Below are positions 10,112 through 23,292 of a stretch of 64,000 nucleotides of DNA, one piece after another. A program made the translations under genes and the position numbers. The notes under the pieces were generated by a model. It saw only the letters and a program-made list of their open reading frames with translations. It did no database searches and had not been told where the DNA came from. Numbering within the stretch: position 1 is the stretch's first letter; every line of letters starts with the position of its first letter. This stretch comes from Przewalskia tangutica (taxonomy: Eukaryota; Streptophyta; Magnoliopsida; Solanales; Solanaceae): the NCBI GenBank assembly GCA_029844215.1, contig CM056731.1, positions 82,294,992 through 82,358,991 on the forward strand. The letters are read 5' to 3'.

Positions 10112-12710
10112 TGTTACACCCCGTATTTACAGGACATGTTTTAAGAACGTACGTGAGAATCCCAAATGTTAAGATTAGAGACTTGTAAAAATTTATCGGA
10201 ATTATGGAATTGTCGGAAAACGTAATGTTTTGACGAACGAGAGGGCGACACGTGTCACCCCCCCTTATGTTGCCTTGGACGAAATTAGGCATGGACAAAA
10301 GGGTCATTTGACCATTGTTAGAAAGACAAAGTCTTGCAAGTTGAAGAGCTTGACAATGTTGACTTAGTCAATGGGACCACAAGTCTTGATATTTAAGAGA
10401 ACTTCATCCAAGCCACACATTTGTGCACATCTTGACCCTCCATTGAACTATATATTAGTACTAGTAGCAAGACAAGCTCCACACTTAGAAAAATTTCAAG
10501 AATTTTTGAAGAACACATTGGGAGCTCTCGGGTTCACTACAAGAAAAAGAGAATTTTTTTTGTTAGTTGTCCATTAAGCTCCACACTTTAAACCAAGGTT
10601 CATGAAGGTATTGTAAGGGTATCTCAATAGAAAAATCCCGGAAAAAGATAGTTTTCGTATTAGTGCAAGATGAAAACCTAGTTGCTTTCCTAGGTTTTGT
10701 TGGGAAGATTGAAGAAAATTTGTTTGTGTTATTCTAAGGGTCTCAAGTAGCGGATTGAAGTGTCAAGAAGAGGCTCTAAGTTGCTAAGGAGCGACTTCGG
10801 ATTTGAAGTTGGACTAAGAATCGTTGAGGTAATAATCTTGTCTCTTTAAGTGTTACAAGATTATATATTGTTGTTAGCCTTACATGTTTGCTAGCATGAA
10901 GTATATGTGTTGAAGTTTCATAAGTGTTATGGATTGTTGTAGCCTAAAAACCGAAATGTCATATAAGCCATTTGAAGTTGGATTACAATTTGGTCGTTAA
11001 TTAGAATCGTCGCATGCTACTTACTTGAAGATTATAGTAGTTATAATCGATTGCGACTTGATATCATGTTATACTAACAACTTGGATTGAAAAGGAAATT
11101 GTTAGAGAATTGGTGTTATTGTATCTCAAGTTGCCGAATTGGCCTAGTAGTTTGTATTAGTTTGATATCATTTGTGGGGCGGAATTTTACACGTCTAGTA
11201 GGCGTGTAATCCCCTATTGTTAATTGCATTGTTGGGCCTTAAATGTGGCGTGTTTGATTATTGAATTCGGCCTTGAAAAAGGTGGCAAAGTATGTAGAAA
11301 CAAAGGAGGTGCTGTCCGATTTTCCGTAGAATTTAGTGACTTTGCACTTATAATATTCTACGTTTGAAGTAAGACGTTAATAGACGTATTGTGGACATTA
11401 TAGGTTGACATACTACGGGCGGGATATTGTACTTGGCAAGTGGTTTGACCCGAAGAGGTATGTAGAACTTTCCTATCTTTTGAGCATGATTAGTTGCACG
11501 TATATAGTACGGTAGACGTACAAGACCTTGATATCCTTTACTTATTTTAAGAATAGCCAAGTTGGGTGAGTTAGGAGATTAACTCACTTCTTTAAAAGTA
11601 TTAAGGATGTCTTAAGTTTTTTTTAAAATTTAAGAGACTTGAAGAGTTTTAAAGTATATGATACTTGTTTCGTTTTAAACGTATAAGTCTCTTGGATAGG
11701 AAATTGTAATTGACTAAGGTATAAAGTTAATATAACGACTTTATGGGAAGTTGGTTATATTAGCTTTATGGAAAGATAAATAAGGATAAATGACTTGATT
11801 TAATGAAAGACGACTTGATTTTAAGGCATCAATTGCCTAAGGTTTTATAAGAAAAGAAGTCACTTGATGTAGAAGCCTAATTTTATTTCTAAAGGTATGG
11901 TGACTTGTCTTGAAAAGTAATTGTGACTTGATACTACGGTTATTAGTATCTTGGAAGTTTTATATGAAAAAGAGTCATTTTTAAAGGAGTGGAAGTATGT
12001 AGTACTTTGGGTTAAATTCCCGGATTTTTATAAAAAGACATGTTAGTGCCTTAAGTAAACTAAAATGAGAGTGTATATGAATAAGACTAATAAGAAGTTA
12101 GGGGATTTCTTAACTTGCTTATATATTGTATGATAAGCCGGTAGTGCTTATGTTATGTATAATAGCCGGTTTGTGCTAGTGGTATATTATTCATTACGGG
12201 GTCATTCCCCGGGATTGTGGCATTTGAATATTCCGTGGATTTTCTACCCACGATGCGAGGAATACCTCATGCGAGTCCGTAAGGGCTTATGCGGGTGAAA
12301 TAGTCCCATGCGGGCGGATACAGCCTATGCGAGGAATACCTCATGCGGGTCTACACGACCTATGCGGGCGGATACAGCCTATGCGTGGAATACCTTATGC
12401 GGGTCCACACGACCTATACGGGTGAAATAGTCCCAGGAGTAGGATTTCTTAATGATACTGCGGGCGGGTGGTCCTGCTTTGATCGTGAGCTTCCTATTCT
12501 TATGTTGTAAGTATACTCTTATTTTACTCTCATTGTTAGTAAGGCCCAATGTACTATAATTTGATTATCATACATGTCTCCGACTTTGTTTTAGACTTAT
12601 GATGTAATTATAGTATTTTCCAGTTTTACATACTTAGTACCTATTGTGTACTGACCCCCTTTATCGGGGGCTGCGTTCATGCCGCAGGTAGGGGTAAGCA
12701 GGTGGTGGAT
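10112..12710 (+). repeat. T1 3' LTR, part 1
   Basis: Near copy of 2112-4700: G-box palindrome at 10253-10270, stem-loop at 11187-11209, tandem array at about 12253-12435. It ends at TGGAT (12706-12710), where T2 inserted in the middle of the GGATCC...GGATC hairpin. It resumes at 31062. No gene in this stretch. Confidence 0.92.
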
Positions 12711-13299
12711 TGTCACGACCCGAACCCGGGCCCGTGACTGGTGCCTTACCCCGGGCACCCTAGTGATACAACATCAGAGAAAATCAGCGGAAATAAAAAC
12801 ATGAACATGAATTAAGAGACAAAATAAATAAACAGGCCAACCAAAACAGTTGCCTTCATCATATATACATAAATACCCGAACATTTATCCTTTTTACAAA
12901 CCCTGCCCACAACAGTCCTAAAGAAATATAAGATTTATACAACAACTATGACGGATGGCCCGCCATACCCACGAATGTACAAGGACCTACAGACTCGGGT
13001 AACATACCAAAGATAAGCCTCCGAAGGAACGAGCTTCCCAATCTGTGAAAGGTGATCCTAAAGCGGGGATCGACAATGATGTACCTCTACTGCGGCATGA
13101 ACGCAGCCCCGAAGGAGGTCAAGATAACAGTACCAAGTATGTGAAATCAGAAAATCGTAAATGAAATCATAATAGTCGATAAAAGCGAGAGCGGTATGAT
13201 AACCAAACTACGATACACACATAACAATTATATCAATTCAGTGGTCTCACGCCCACAACATCAATCCGCGTGAGTACCTTCCTCACTGCCATCTATGAT

Positions 13300-13600
13300 A
13301 TGATAACAACAAGACAGAAATCCAAATGGGAGCATACCCGTGCGCTACGCATCGTGTCAGTATGTCCAAAGGGAAAAAATAAGACAACATTCCAAATGGA
13401 AGCATACCCGTGCGCCACGATCGTGTCGATGAGTCCAAAGGAAACAATAAGACAAAGATTCCAAATGGAAGCATACCTGCGCTACGCGTCGTGTCGTGAT
13501 GTCCAAAGGGAAACAATAAGACAACAAGGCGGTAATCAAAGTGGAAGCATACCCGTGCGCTACGCATCGTGTCAGTATGTCCAAAGCGATTAACAAAAGT
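13300..13600 (-). repeat. Minisatellite in T2 3' LTR
   Basis: About four units of roughly 70 bases built on 'tccaaatggaagcatacccg' and 'gcatcgtgtcagtatgtcca'. The matching array in the 5' LTR is at about 27985-28275. Apparent proteins on both strands come from the repeat having no stops in some frames. Confidence 0.8.
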
Positions 13601-13729
13601 AACACTATCAACAGGAACGTACCCGTGGAATTTCTCCGTCACTGCCGGCACGTCCAAGTAAGTTCTCAACAAGTCAACCGACCCTCCATCAAGAGACGCG
13701 GTAGTATAGAAACACAATTTTTGCACAAC

Positions 13730-13835
13730 AAAGGCTATCACAACAAGCATAGGCAAGTTTCACAACAACAAGCATAGGCAAGTTTCACATCAACAAACAT
13801 AGGCAAGTTTCACAACAACAAGCATAGGCAAGTTA
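13730..13835 (-). repeat. Short tandem repeat, 27-28 base unit
   Basis: Units of 'aacaagcataggcaagttt' plus 'cacaac', about four in a row; the same array is at about 28405-28510 in the other T2 LTR. Single remnants are seen in T3 near 18650 and 24230, so the array grew within the T2 family. Confidence 0.75.
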
Positions 13836-15207
13836 TACACAACTCAAAGTACTTTCATTTTATGCCAAAGTCCGGGTTTTAACCCTAAAGTACTACGTAC
13901 GTTAAATTCCTTTTAAAGAGATCTAATCCTTTTATAAAAGTCACCCGATACAGTAGTATAAAAATAGAGTGACTTATATCTTTTAAGTAAACCAAAACAA
14001 CTTCCATACTTTCCTTTTTAAAACCAAATTAAGGCAACACCATGCCTTCTTTTTTTGACCAAAACACTTTTCTTTTTAAAGCCAAGTTACCACATTAAAA
14101 CCAATGATAAAACCTTTCTTTTGTTTTCATAAGGTCGTTATAACCAACTTCCCATAAAGTTGTTATACACCTTATGTTTTTAAACCATTTTAAGACAACA
14201 CAATGCCTTTCTTTTTCCTAAAGTTCCGGTTGCCTAATTTCAATTACACAAGTCTCTTTTTGAAAAGTTCATAGTTCAATGTCTTAATCTCTTTTAAAAC
14301 AATTGAGTAACATATGCCTTAGGCGAGTAGGTTATTCTTGTTCATAATCAATCTTATTAGCAGCCATGATCTAGAAAATGTAATATCATTTTGTCTCATC
14401 TTAGCTTCTATGCAGATGGAGGTTTCTACTGGTTTTAATAATACTTAACTATTCAATACATTTCCCTTTATTAACGCTGCAGTGGTTTGTCGATACACAT
14501 TCTGATTTCAAATCAAGAAACATTATTCTTTCCAAAACCAAGTACTCATTACTCACGAATGAGGTTTCACACAAACATCCATATTAAGTCAAGTCTCTTA
14601 TCTTTTAAGAATAAGTCTCTTAACTTCTAAACCATTAAACCATTCTTTTTATCTCTCTTAAGACGTTACACCTAACTTCTCATAAATATGGTATAACTTT
14701 TATGTTTTCAAACCAAGTATACACTTCTTTCAAAAGGTTTCTTAATCTTTTAGAATACTTGAGTTCTTTATTATCACACATCAAGTCGGTTATAAGTCAA
14801 ATCGGTTATCTTTTAAAAACCACAAAGCATTTCTCATTTACATGAAAGTTATAACCAACTTCCCATAAAGCCGTTATAACACTTTATGTTTAAAGACAAT
14901 CAAATACATTTAACACGTACGCTCACCGCATTTACATAGTTATACACATATCATGCGAACGGATAGGAAGAGGTTCACATACCTCGCGACGATTATCGAC
15001 TAATAGCAAAATGCTCCAAGTACCTCAAACCGCTCGGCCACACTCTAAGCCAGTCACTCCACACGTAGTACTTGACCTATAGAGGCCACAAGGCGCCTAT
15101 TAACATCTTTAGATCTCGACGTAGAATATTCTACAGAAAATTCGGCACCTCCCCACATGCAGCGTAATTCTCCTCTATCGAGGCCGCTACCAAGCCAACG
15201 GGGGTTT

Positions 15208-15228
15208 TACACGCCTAACGGGCGTGTA
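15208..15228 (-). other. Conserved LTR stem-loop (T2 3' LTR)
   Basis: TACACGCC, five-base loop, GGCGTGTA: eight perfect pairs. The position that is T-G in T1 and T-A in T4 is C-G here, so pairing is kept by different base choices. Confidence 0.7.
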
Positions 15229-15906
15229 CAATTCTACTTCACAAGAATGCTATACAAGTCTCATGTCTGATCTAAGTAATTACTGATTGATTCTCTTCTT
15301 AAAGTTCAGCTTAAGTCGCAAGACATTGCCGTAAGTATTATTCAGGCTTAAGTCAAAAGACATTGCCGCACAACTATGTTCAATTCTATATATAGTATAC
15401 CTTAACTATATATTCCAACAACATGTAATTTCCAATTACAACAGAAGGTTAAGAGTGTTTACCTCGATAAGCCCAAAATTATCCGAGTTTATATGTCGAT
15501 CCTGAGCAAGGTTTAGCTCCTACTCCGTGCGCTCCGACCCGCTCCAACCAACCCTTAGAAGTTCTAACCAACTTCTACTTATAACTTCAACTACGGGTGA
15601 AGATTTACTTAGGGTTTCGTTTAGTGGCTAAAGGAAAGTATACTAGTATTTATGGGCTTTTTGTATAGAGGTAACCTTGGGAATACTACAAGGTATTTGG
15701 GCGAGGTATTTGGGCATTACAACAATACTAGGAGAGTATTTCTATACCACAACAAGGGGTATTGTACGAAAACAACTAGGCTAGGGGGTAGGCTCTCGCA
15801 CAAGGCCCAACAAAGGGGAGGACTTGGCCGAATGCTACACTAAGGGGAGGATTTTTGCGACTTGGAGAATGACTTGTGGCTGACGAAGGTCATCAACGAA
15901 GGGGGG

Positions 15907-15914
15907 TATTTATA
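15907..15914 (-). promoter_or_regulatory. TATA box, T2 3' LTR
   Basis: TATAAATA in the element's sense, followed by CCCCCC; same sequence and place as in the other T2 LTR at 30616-30623. Confidence 0.6.
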
Positions 15915-16343
15915 GGTCAAGCAATGGCCAACCAATGGCCAAGATGAAGACAAGTGTTAGGCAAGTGTAGGGCTAGGATTTGGACAAGTGTTTGTGGGCC
16001 CCACTTTCTCATCTACTACACAAAATATCTAGCCAAACATTGACCAAATGTTTAAGGCATTTTCCATGGCAAAACGTGCCAACAACTCCTCCAAAACCGT
16101 CCACTTTGTGCCACCTAAGGGTGACACGACGCCTCCTATTGGTCCAAAATATTTTATCGCTCGGAAAAATCCGCAAAATTTATTATGGCCATAGCCGGAA
16201 TTTTCCCTACGAAAGATGTGGAAACGTTTCGTCGAAAAACGACTCTTTTTGGCACTTGTGTACAAATTTCAAACTTGTCAATTCTTAAGGCAAAAATTTA
16301 AATACGTCGCCTACGTACATACCGTGGAAATGCAGGTATAACA

Positions 16344-16354
16344 TTCTCCTCCTT
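16344..16354 (-). other. T2 polypurine tract
   Basis: AAGGAGGAGAA in the element's sense, directly before the LTR start at 16343. Confidence 0.8.
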
Positions 16355-17130
16355 AGAAACATTCGTCCGAATGTTCCTTCTCGAAACAGGATAACGAAGA
16401 AGTTCCTTCTAACAAGTTGTCAACGCCACACCGCCACGTAATAACACACGCGTTCTCTTCCTTCCTTACTTGTCGCCGTACCGCTCGAACACTTGAACTC
16501 TTCTAGTATACGTGCTACACTTTAGTCACCGTTGCTACAAAACTTTGGAGTCACAACCTCCAACTTGGTCATCTTACTAGTCTCAATCTTCGCCAAGGAT
16601 ATTCGGCCTTCACGATCCGCACGGTCGAACATATCCACGAACTCATACGATGGTCATCTAAACTTGGGCCTAGCACCCTCGTGACCTACCACTGGCGGGA
16701 CCACCCGAACCGACCTACCGAACAGCCGCGGGTTGGCCCGCAAGGCCCCAACCCGACCACTTAACGCATCAAGCTCTTGTTTCCCGATCCGGAACAATCT
16801 TACCTATACAGGTCATGAAAGCTACCACTTCCATTTCACACTACCCAGGGACTTATCACACAATACATTCTAGGCATAAAATGCACTCTGACAAGGATCA
16901 CTTGCAAAAACTTGTACTCAAGACGGCCTTACATCTAAGGTCTCAACTGTAATATTCTAAGGTTCATCATTTTCTCACCCTCAAGCTTACCCTTCTCACT
17001 AACCAGGTTCAACATCACATTTTAGCACAAAGCTATCCGAACATAACACTAAACACATCATCACAACCTCAATACATACAAAACTCTAGAGGGTTAAGGA
17101 TATACCTGAAAATAGGCGATTCAGAGGACC
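16344..17130 (-). other. T2 conserved noncoding 3' domain
   Basis: It lies between gag and the LTR, where an autonomous element has pol. There is no long frame, but it aligns with 20913-21869 (T3), 39790-40631 (T4) and 58288-59087 (T6). It contains the hairpin GGGTTGG/CCAACCC (16730-16736 with 16748-16754) and the segment around 'ggcctagcaccctcgtgacc'. Confidence 0.75.
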
Positions 17131-17700
17131 GCTAAAATTAAGAACTTCCACCGCGACCTCTACCGTGGCCCGCCGGTGTATGAACATCCTGCCTGGCTAT
17201 GGAAGGTGAAGAACCCGCAACTGATCCCGTAGTCTGTGCTATCCTACCAGCGCTACCACAGTGGGACAGTTTCTCCCAAAATGGCCCTGCTGGCCGCATG
17301 TAAAACAAACTCCCGGACTAGCACGACACTCCCCACTGTGGAGTCTACCACAGTGGTCACAACGAGGTAGGGGTGGCTTCAGCTGGTTAACACCACTGCT
17401 CTCCCGAAAATCTGAACCCTTGGAGCCCTGACCTGCTCCTGAAAACTCTGGACGCTCTGAAGATTGTAGAGGACCACTCTGTACTGGCGGAAGCGCATAA
17501 CTAGTCTGCTGCCGAGGCGGTCTGCCTCGAAAATCACCAAAGGACCTGCGATTCGGCCTCTTCTCGACTTTGGTCATTCGTCGATTTCTCCGCTCTTCAC
17601 TCCAAGTGCATAAGCTGCGTGCGGGCAATGTCCATGCCGGCTGAAGAGCTACACTAACAACTCTGCTAGGTAATCATCGAGCCTGTAACATATCGGTCTT
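17131..17700 (-). pseudogene. gag: T2 gag, C-terminal half
   Basis: Nucleocapsid part of Gag on the minus strand. The frame 17239-17628 reads a basic linker (RRNRRMTKVEKRPNRRSFGD), then a Gln/Pro-rich stretch (PPRQQTSYALPPVQSGP). Two zinc knuckles follow: CDHCGRLHSGEC and the canonical CX2CX4HX4C CFTCGQQGHFGRNC (about 17266-17308). These would bind the element's RNA. The N-terminal half is at 26495-27195, separated by the T3 insertion. The last codons read toward a Gly/Arg-rich tail that ends near 17131. A frame break near 17630 joins it to the capsid part. Confidence 0.85.
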
Positions 17701-18344
17701 TATCACGACCGAACGGGCGTGGCGGTGCCTACCGCACCCTAGTGATACAACATCGAGAGAAAATCGCGGAAATAAAAACATGAACATGAATTAAGAGACA
17801 TGATAAGTAAACAAGCCAACCAAAGCAGTTGCCTTCGGTATATATACATAAATACGACGATTTATCCTTTTTACGGACTACGCCGCGATTACTACAGGAC
17901 ACTACAGAAGGGACAACAACTATGACGGACGGGGCCGCCATACCACGAATGTACAAGAACCTACGGACTCGTGGTAACATACCAAAGATAAGCCTCGAAG
18001 GAACGGAGCTTCAACACGAAATGTGATCCTATAAGCGGGGATCGGCGGTCGATGTACCTTTACTGCGGCATGAACGCGGCCCGAAGGAGGTCGATCTGCA
18101 GTACCAAGTATGTGAAGCGTAAAATCGTAAATGAAATCATAATAGTCTATATAAAGCGGGAGACATGTATGATAACCAAACTACGATTCACAACATAAGC
18201 GGTCATGTCAAGTCGTGGACTCACGCCTCAAAGTCATCCTCATGCCCGTGGAACTCCTTCCTCACCGGCGGTCTAGGTACAAATCATGTGATACGATATA
18301 ACGTGTCTCGGCCCATCTTATGGACCCAATATAAAGCGTGTGGA

Positions 18345-18595
18345 ATACATTCCGGATGAACCGTAGTCAAGTGAAATACATTCGGATGAACCGTAGTCAA
18401 GTGAAATACATTCGGATGAGCCGGTAGTCAAGTGAAATACATTCCGGATGAACCGTAGTCAAGTGAAATACATTCCGGATGAACCGTAGTCAAGTGAAAT
18501 ACATTCGGATGAACCGGTAGTCAAGTGAAATACATTCGGATGAACCGGTAGTCAAGTGAAATACATTCCCGGATGAACCGGTAGTCGAGTAGAAC
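18345..18595 (-). repeat. 33-base minisatellite, T3 3' LTR
   Basis: About seven units of 'cattcccggatgaaccggt' plus 'agtcaagtgaaata'. Many units here lack one or more bases at CCCGG or CCGG, while the rest of the unit is unchanged. The T3 5' LTR array has mostly full-length units. Confidence 0.85.
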
Positions 18596-20488
18596 ACAAT
18601 ACTTGCACAACAAGGCTATCACACGCAACATGGTCAAGTTTCATAACAAAAGCATAGGCAAGTTATACACAACTCAAGGTACTTTCATTTTATGTCAAAG
18701 TCCGGAGTTTAACCCTAAAGTACTACGTACGTTAAATTCCTTTTATGATCCATTTCTTTTACAAAGGTCACCCGATACCCGTAGTATAAATTTAGAGTGA
18801 CTAACATTGTTAAGTAAACCAAAATGCTTTCCTTTGTAAAATCAAGTAACAACCTTATTTTCCAAACGTTCAAGTTTGCCTAATTTCAAATGCTCAAGTT
18901 TCTCATTTTAGAAAAGGTTTCGTAGTTCATAGTTTTAACATAATTCTCCTTTAAACGTTTTGAGAAACATATGTCTTATATGTGAGTAGGTTATTATTGT
19001 TTATAATCAATCTTATTAAGCAGCCATGATCTAGGAAATGTAATATCATTTTGTCTCATCTTAGCTTCTATGCAGATGGAGGTTTCTACTGGTGTTAATA
19101 CCATACTTCATTATTCAATACATTTCCTTTATTAACGCTGCAGTGGTTTGTCGATGCTCATTCTGATTTCCAAAATCAGTAAAACATTATTCTTTATCGT
19201 TCTTAAGACGTTATACCTAACTTCCCATAAAGCTAGTACAACTCTTATGTTTTCAAAGCCAAGTATTACTCTTCTTTCAACAGGTCTTTTTGAAACACTT
19301 CAAGTTCTTTATTACTACCCATCAAATCCGTTATAAGTCAAATCAGTTACCCTTTGAAACCACAAAGCATTTTCTTACCTACATAAAGCTGTTATAACCG
19401 ACTTCCCATAAAGCCGTTATAACACTTTATGTTTCAAACCAATCAAATACATTAAACACGTACGCGTCTGCACTACATAGTTATACACATATCATGCTAG
19501 AACAGATAGGAAGAGGTTCACATACCTCGCGACGACATCGACTAATAGCAAAGCGCTCAAGTACCTCAAACCGTCGGCTACACCTTAAGCCAAGTAGAGC
19601 GCCACACGTAGTATTTCAACCTATAGAGGCCACAAGGCGCCTATTAACATCTTAGATCCCAATGTAGAATATCTTACGAGAAAATTGGCGACCTCCCCCA
19701 CAACAGCGTAAATCTCCTCTCTATCGAGGCTACCAAGCCAACCGAGGGGTTAACGTCTAACAGGACGTGTACAATTCTACTACACGGTAATGCTACACAA
19801 GTCTCCATGTCTGATACATGTAATTACTGATTGATTCACTTCTTAAAATTGGGCTTAAGTCGCAAGACATTGCAGTAAGTATTATTCAGCTTAAGTCAAA
19901 AGACATTGCCGCACAACGATGTTCAGGTCTCTATAGAGGATACTTAACTATATACTCCTACACCATGTAATTTCCAATTACTACAGAAGGTAAAGAATGT
20001 TTACCTCGATAAGCCCAAAATTATCCGAGTTTATATGTCGATCCTGAGCAAGGTTTAGCTCCTACTCCGTGCGCTCCAACCCGCTCCAACCAACCCTTAG
20101 AAGTTCTAACCAACTTCTACTTATAACTTCAACTACGGGTGAAGATTTACTTAGGGTTTCGTTGTAGGGAGGGCGGGAAAGTCTAATGGTATTTTCTGGC
20201 TTTTGGTAAAAAGGGTAGTGTGGACAGTACTACAAGTTATTTGGCTAAAGTATTTTGGGCATTATAACAATACTAGGAGAGTATTTCTATACCACAAAGG
20301 GCTATTATACGAAAACAACTAGGCTAGGGGTACCCAGCTAGACACCACAAGGGAGGAAGCTCTCGGCCAAAGGGCCTTCTCAAAGGGGGAGGGGGCTTTT
20401 GGACGAGATCAAACAAGAGGGAGGGAGTATTTGAGACTTAGAAAGATTGCTCAAGTTTTGGATGAAGAAAGTCTTCAAGTAAGGGGAG

Positions 20489-20496
20489 TATTTATA
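20489..20496 (-). promoter_or_regulatory. TATA box, T3 3' LTR
   Basis: TATAAATA in the element's sense followed by CTCCCC; matches 26071-26078 in the other LTR. Confidence 0.6.
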
Positions 20497-20912
20497 GGCT
20501 AACCAAAGGCCAACCAATGGCCAAGATCAAGCCAAGTGCCATGCAAGTGTAAGGTCAAGATTAAGCCATGTGCAACCTTATCCATCTACCCAAAATATCC
20601 TACCAACTCCTTGACCAAAAACAATGCACAAAAAACGTGCCAACTTGCCCCTTTTCGTCCGTCCACTCCTTCCAATTAGAGGGTGACAAGTGTCGCCCTC
20701 TCGTTGGTCCAAAATGTTTCGTCTCTCGGAAAAATCCGCAAAATTTTTTAATGACATAGCCGTAATTTTCCCTACGAAAGCTGTGGAAACGTTTCGTCGA
20801 AAAACGACTCTAATCGGGTGTTGTGTACAAATTTCGAAACTAGCCAACTTTAAGGCTCAAATTATAATACGTACGCGCTCACGTACATACTCTGGAAATA
20901 CGGGGTATAACA

Positions 20913-21869
20913 TTCTCCCCTCCTTAGAAACATTCGTCCCGAATGTTCCTTCTCAAGACGGATAACGATAAAGTTCTTCTAATAAGTTGCCAACGCCACA
21001 ACTGGCCACGAAACAACACATGCACGCAAATACTTATATCCAAGTCCACGAGGAAACACCTTTAACATCACAAACTTTTGTCACTTTGACGCGAGGTTCT
21101 AGTGTCACTCCGGCGACCCAACATATGGTACCGGACTGCATGTGATCCCTGAGGTCAAAAAAAAAATATACATCCTTCGCACCTTCTCCCTTTACAAGCA
21201 ATGATCACACACGTTCACTTCTCCCCTATCTCGTTGTACCCTTCTCGAACACTCGAACTTTTTCTAGTATCCGTACCACACTTCCGTCAACGTTTCTGTT
21301 TTCCGACCGCGAGTCACCACCTCGACTTGGTTATCTTACTAGCCTCAATATTCCTTAAGGCCATTCCCGCCTTCACGACCGCAGTCGAACACACCACGAA
21401 CTCATACGATGGTCAACTAAACTTGGGCCTAGCACCTCGTGACCTACCACTGGCGGGACCACCCAGGTGACCCCACATCGAAGCAGCCGCGGGTTGGCCC
21501 GCAATCACGGCCCCAACCCGACCCTGTCGCGCCAACTCTTGCTCGCCGACACGGAACAATCTTGCTAAATCACATCATGAAAGATACCACTTTCATTTAC
21601 CCAACCCAGGGACTTATCACACAATACATTCTAGGCATAAAATGCACTCTGACAAGGATCACTCGCAAAATCTTGTACTCAAGACGGCATTACATCTAAG
21701 GTCTCACTGTAATATTCTAAGGTTCATCATTTTCTCACTTTGAGCTTACCCTTTTTTGACCAGGTTCCTAAATCACATTTTAGCACAAAGCTATCCGAAC
21801 ATAACACTCAAAACATTAAAATAACATCAAAACATACAAGCCTCTTGAGGTTTAAGGATATAACTGAAG
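20913..21869 (-). other. T3 polypurine tract and noncoding 3' domain
   Basis: The tract AAGGAGGGGAGAA directly precedes the LTR start at 20912. The rest is the conserved noncoding domain, with the hairpin GGGTTGG/CCAACCC at 21491-21497 and 21513-21519. Its loop differs from T2 and T4 while the stem is kept. A short A-run near 21160 is specific to this copy. Confidence 0.75.
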
Positions 21870-23092
21870 CTACCGCTCCACTCTAATCATATACGCCTGC
21901 AGTGCATGTATGAAAGCGATGAACACCTTGCCATCGATCCGGTAAGTGTGCAGCTGCGGTACCTCTCCTATAAGCCTGATCTCTCGTCCATGGCCACGGC
22001 GGCGCAGTGAAACAAGCACCGATAAAGACGACATTCCCGGGATGATGTTTGCCACATCGTGCACCTGAGGGGACATGAATCCTGTGGCTAGCACTCGCGT
22101 ATACCGTGAACGAAGCCTGGAGCTCGACCAGCTCCGAATACCTGAACGTCCCAAGGCGAGGAGGACCACTCTGTCTTGGCGGAGGTACATAACTAGGCTC
22201 TGCTTGGCGGTCCGCCTCGAAAGTTACCAAAAGACCTGCATTGCGGCCTCTTCTGCGATCTCGGCCATTCCGTCGACCTCTCGTGCCTCACATCCTGGTG
22301 CATGAGCTTGCGTGCGGGCAATGTCCATGCGGTGAAGAGCTACACCGTACAAGCCTCGCCAAGTAATCATCGGCCCGTGGCGTAGCGGTGTACTCTGTCC
22401 TCCATATCGGCTACCACGGCGGGAACATACCGAGCTAATGAGTCGAACTCCACATTGTACTCTCTAACCGTCGCGCCCTGCCTCAGCGTCAAAAATCATC
22501 GGCCCGAGCCTCGCCGTTTGTGGGGGCAAGAAATGTGCAAGAAAAGCCCTCGAGAACTCGTCCCAAGCTGGAAGTGCATGCTCTTCCGGGACAACTCGCG
22601 AATCAAACGATCAGCTGCGGTATCCGCGGTGATGCGAACCAATACCACCGACTCGCCTCGAGACTCGATCACTCTCATGATCCGTTGTTTGTCGGATAAA
22701 CTCCCGAGGTCGTCCTCGGCTCGATCCATAGAACAGGCGGGCTCTGACTCGTAAAGTCACGTAGCCTCAAACCATGCGCTCGGGGTGAACTACGGGTGCT
22801 ATCGGGTGGAGCTGCTGCATCGGCCTATCCTCATATCTCGCCACGACCACGGCGATGGCGCCATCTCATTGTACCCATCTCATGCTTCCGGTGTGGGGTG
22901 GAGGCTCAGTCTTGTAGTCTCGGCAGACCACTGCTGCGGCTCTAAACTCTCTTTGGTCTTTGGCGGCGTCGCGAAACCCGCCGTCGGGCTTTGTCTCAGT
23001 CTTGGCCGGGCTGCGCGCTCGTACTCCTCTGTATCTCACTACGACTCCTCATTGCCTTGCCCATCGGGCTCAGGTTGCCTACGCGGAGGCAT
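21870..23092 (-). pseudogene. gag: T3 gag (frameshifted)
   Basis: Start codon at 23092 within the family context 'atgcctccgcgtaggc'. The capsid part is spread over several frames, with the segment around the WDSW and LPPQ motifs near 22500-22640. The nucleocapsid linker 'VTFEADRQAEPSYVPPPRQSGPP' in frame 21883-22230 is a shifted reading. No intact frame longer than about 115 codons remains. The zinc-knuckle part (about 21960-22080) is scrambled by small indels. Since many indels lie at CAG or CCGG, some breaks may be base-calling errors; the biological Gag could be less damaged than it looks. Confidence 0.75.
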
Positions 23093-23278
23093 AAGCGGTA
23101 AAGGAAAGGAATACGTCGGAGGGTCGATTTATCACATGCGGCTAAGGCACGATCTCGGAATGAGAAGAATGGAAACCAATCCTAAATGTCCTGACCTCAC
23201 GATTATAGATGTGGTGCACAACACACCGATAATCAAGACTCTACTAGACACGGTGCAGAGACACTTTCAGAGACTAAT

Positions 23279-23292
23279 CGCTCACGATACCA
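23279..23292 (-). other. T3 primer binding site
   Basis: Reads TGGTATCGTGAGCG in the element's sense; the standard site is TGGTATCAGAGCG. It lies four bases inside the 5' LTR end (TGACA at 23297). Confidence 0.75.

Larger units (their letters stand above)
12711..16343 (-). repeat. T2 3' LTR
   Basis: In the element's sense it runs from TGTTATACCTG (16343) to GGTCGTGACA (12711). It shows a TATA box at 15907-15914, a perfect stem-loop at 15208-15228, the palindrome GTAGAATATTCTAC near 15121, a block shared with other gag-only LTRs near 14330-14500, and a minisatellite at about 13300-13600. The G-box palindrome near 16130 has lost its centre (ACACGAC for ACACGTGTC). The open frames of 70-157 codons are repeat readings. 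Confidence 0.88.
17701..20912 (-). repeat. T3 3' LTR
   Basis: Starts TGTTATACCCC at 20912 and ends GGTCGTGATA at 17701 (GTGACA expected). TATA box at 20489-20496, U3 palindrome GGGTGACAAGTGTCGCCC at 20681-20698, degraded stem-loop at 19750-19771, shared core block at about 19000-19150, minisatellite at about 18345-18595. No genes. Confidence 0.87.

Noticed and set aside
13283..13756. 157-codon minus-strand frame in T2 LTR
   Set aside because: Reading of the ~70-base minisatellite; it is broken in the paired LTR at 27931-28326.
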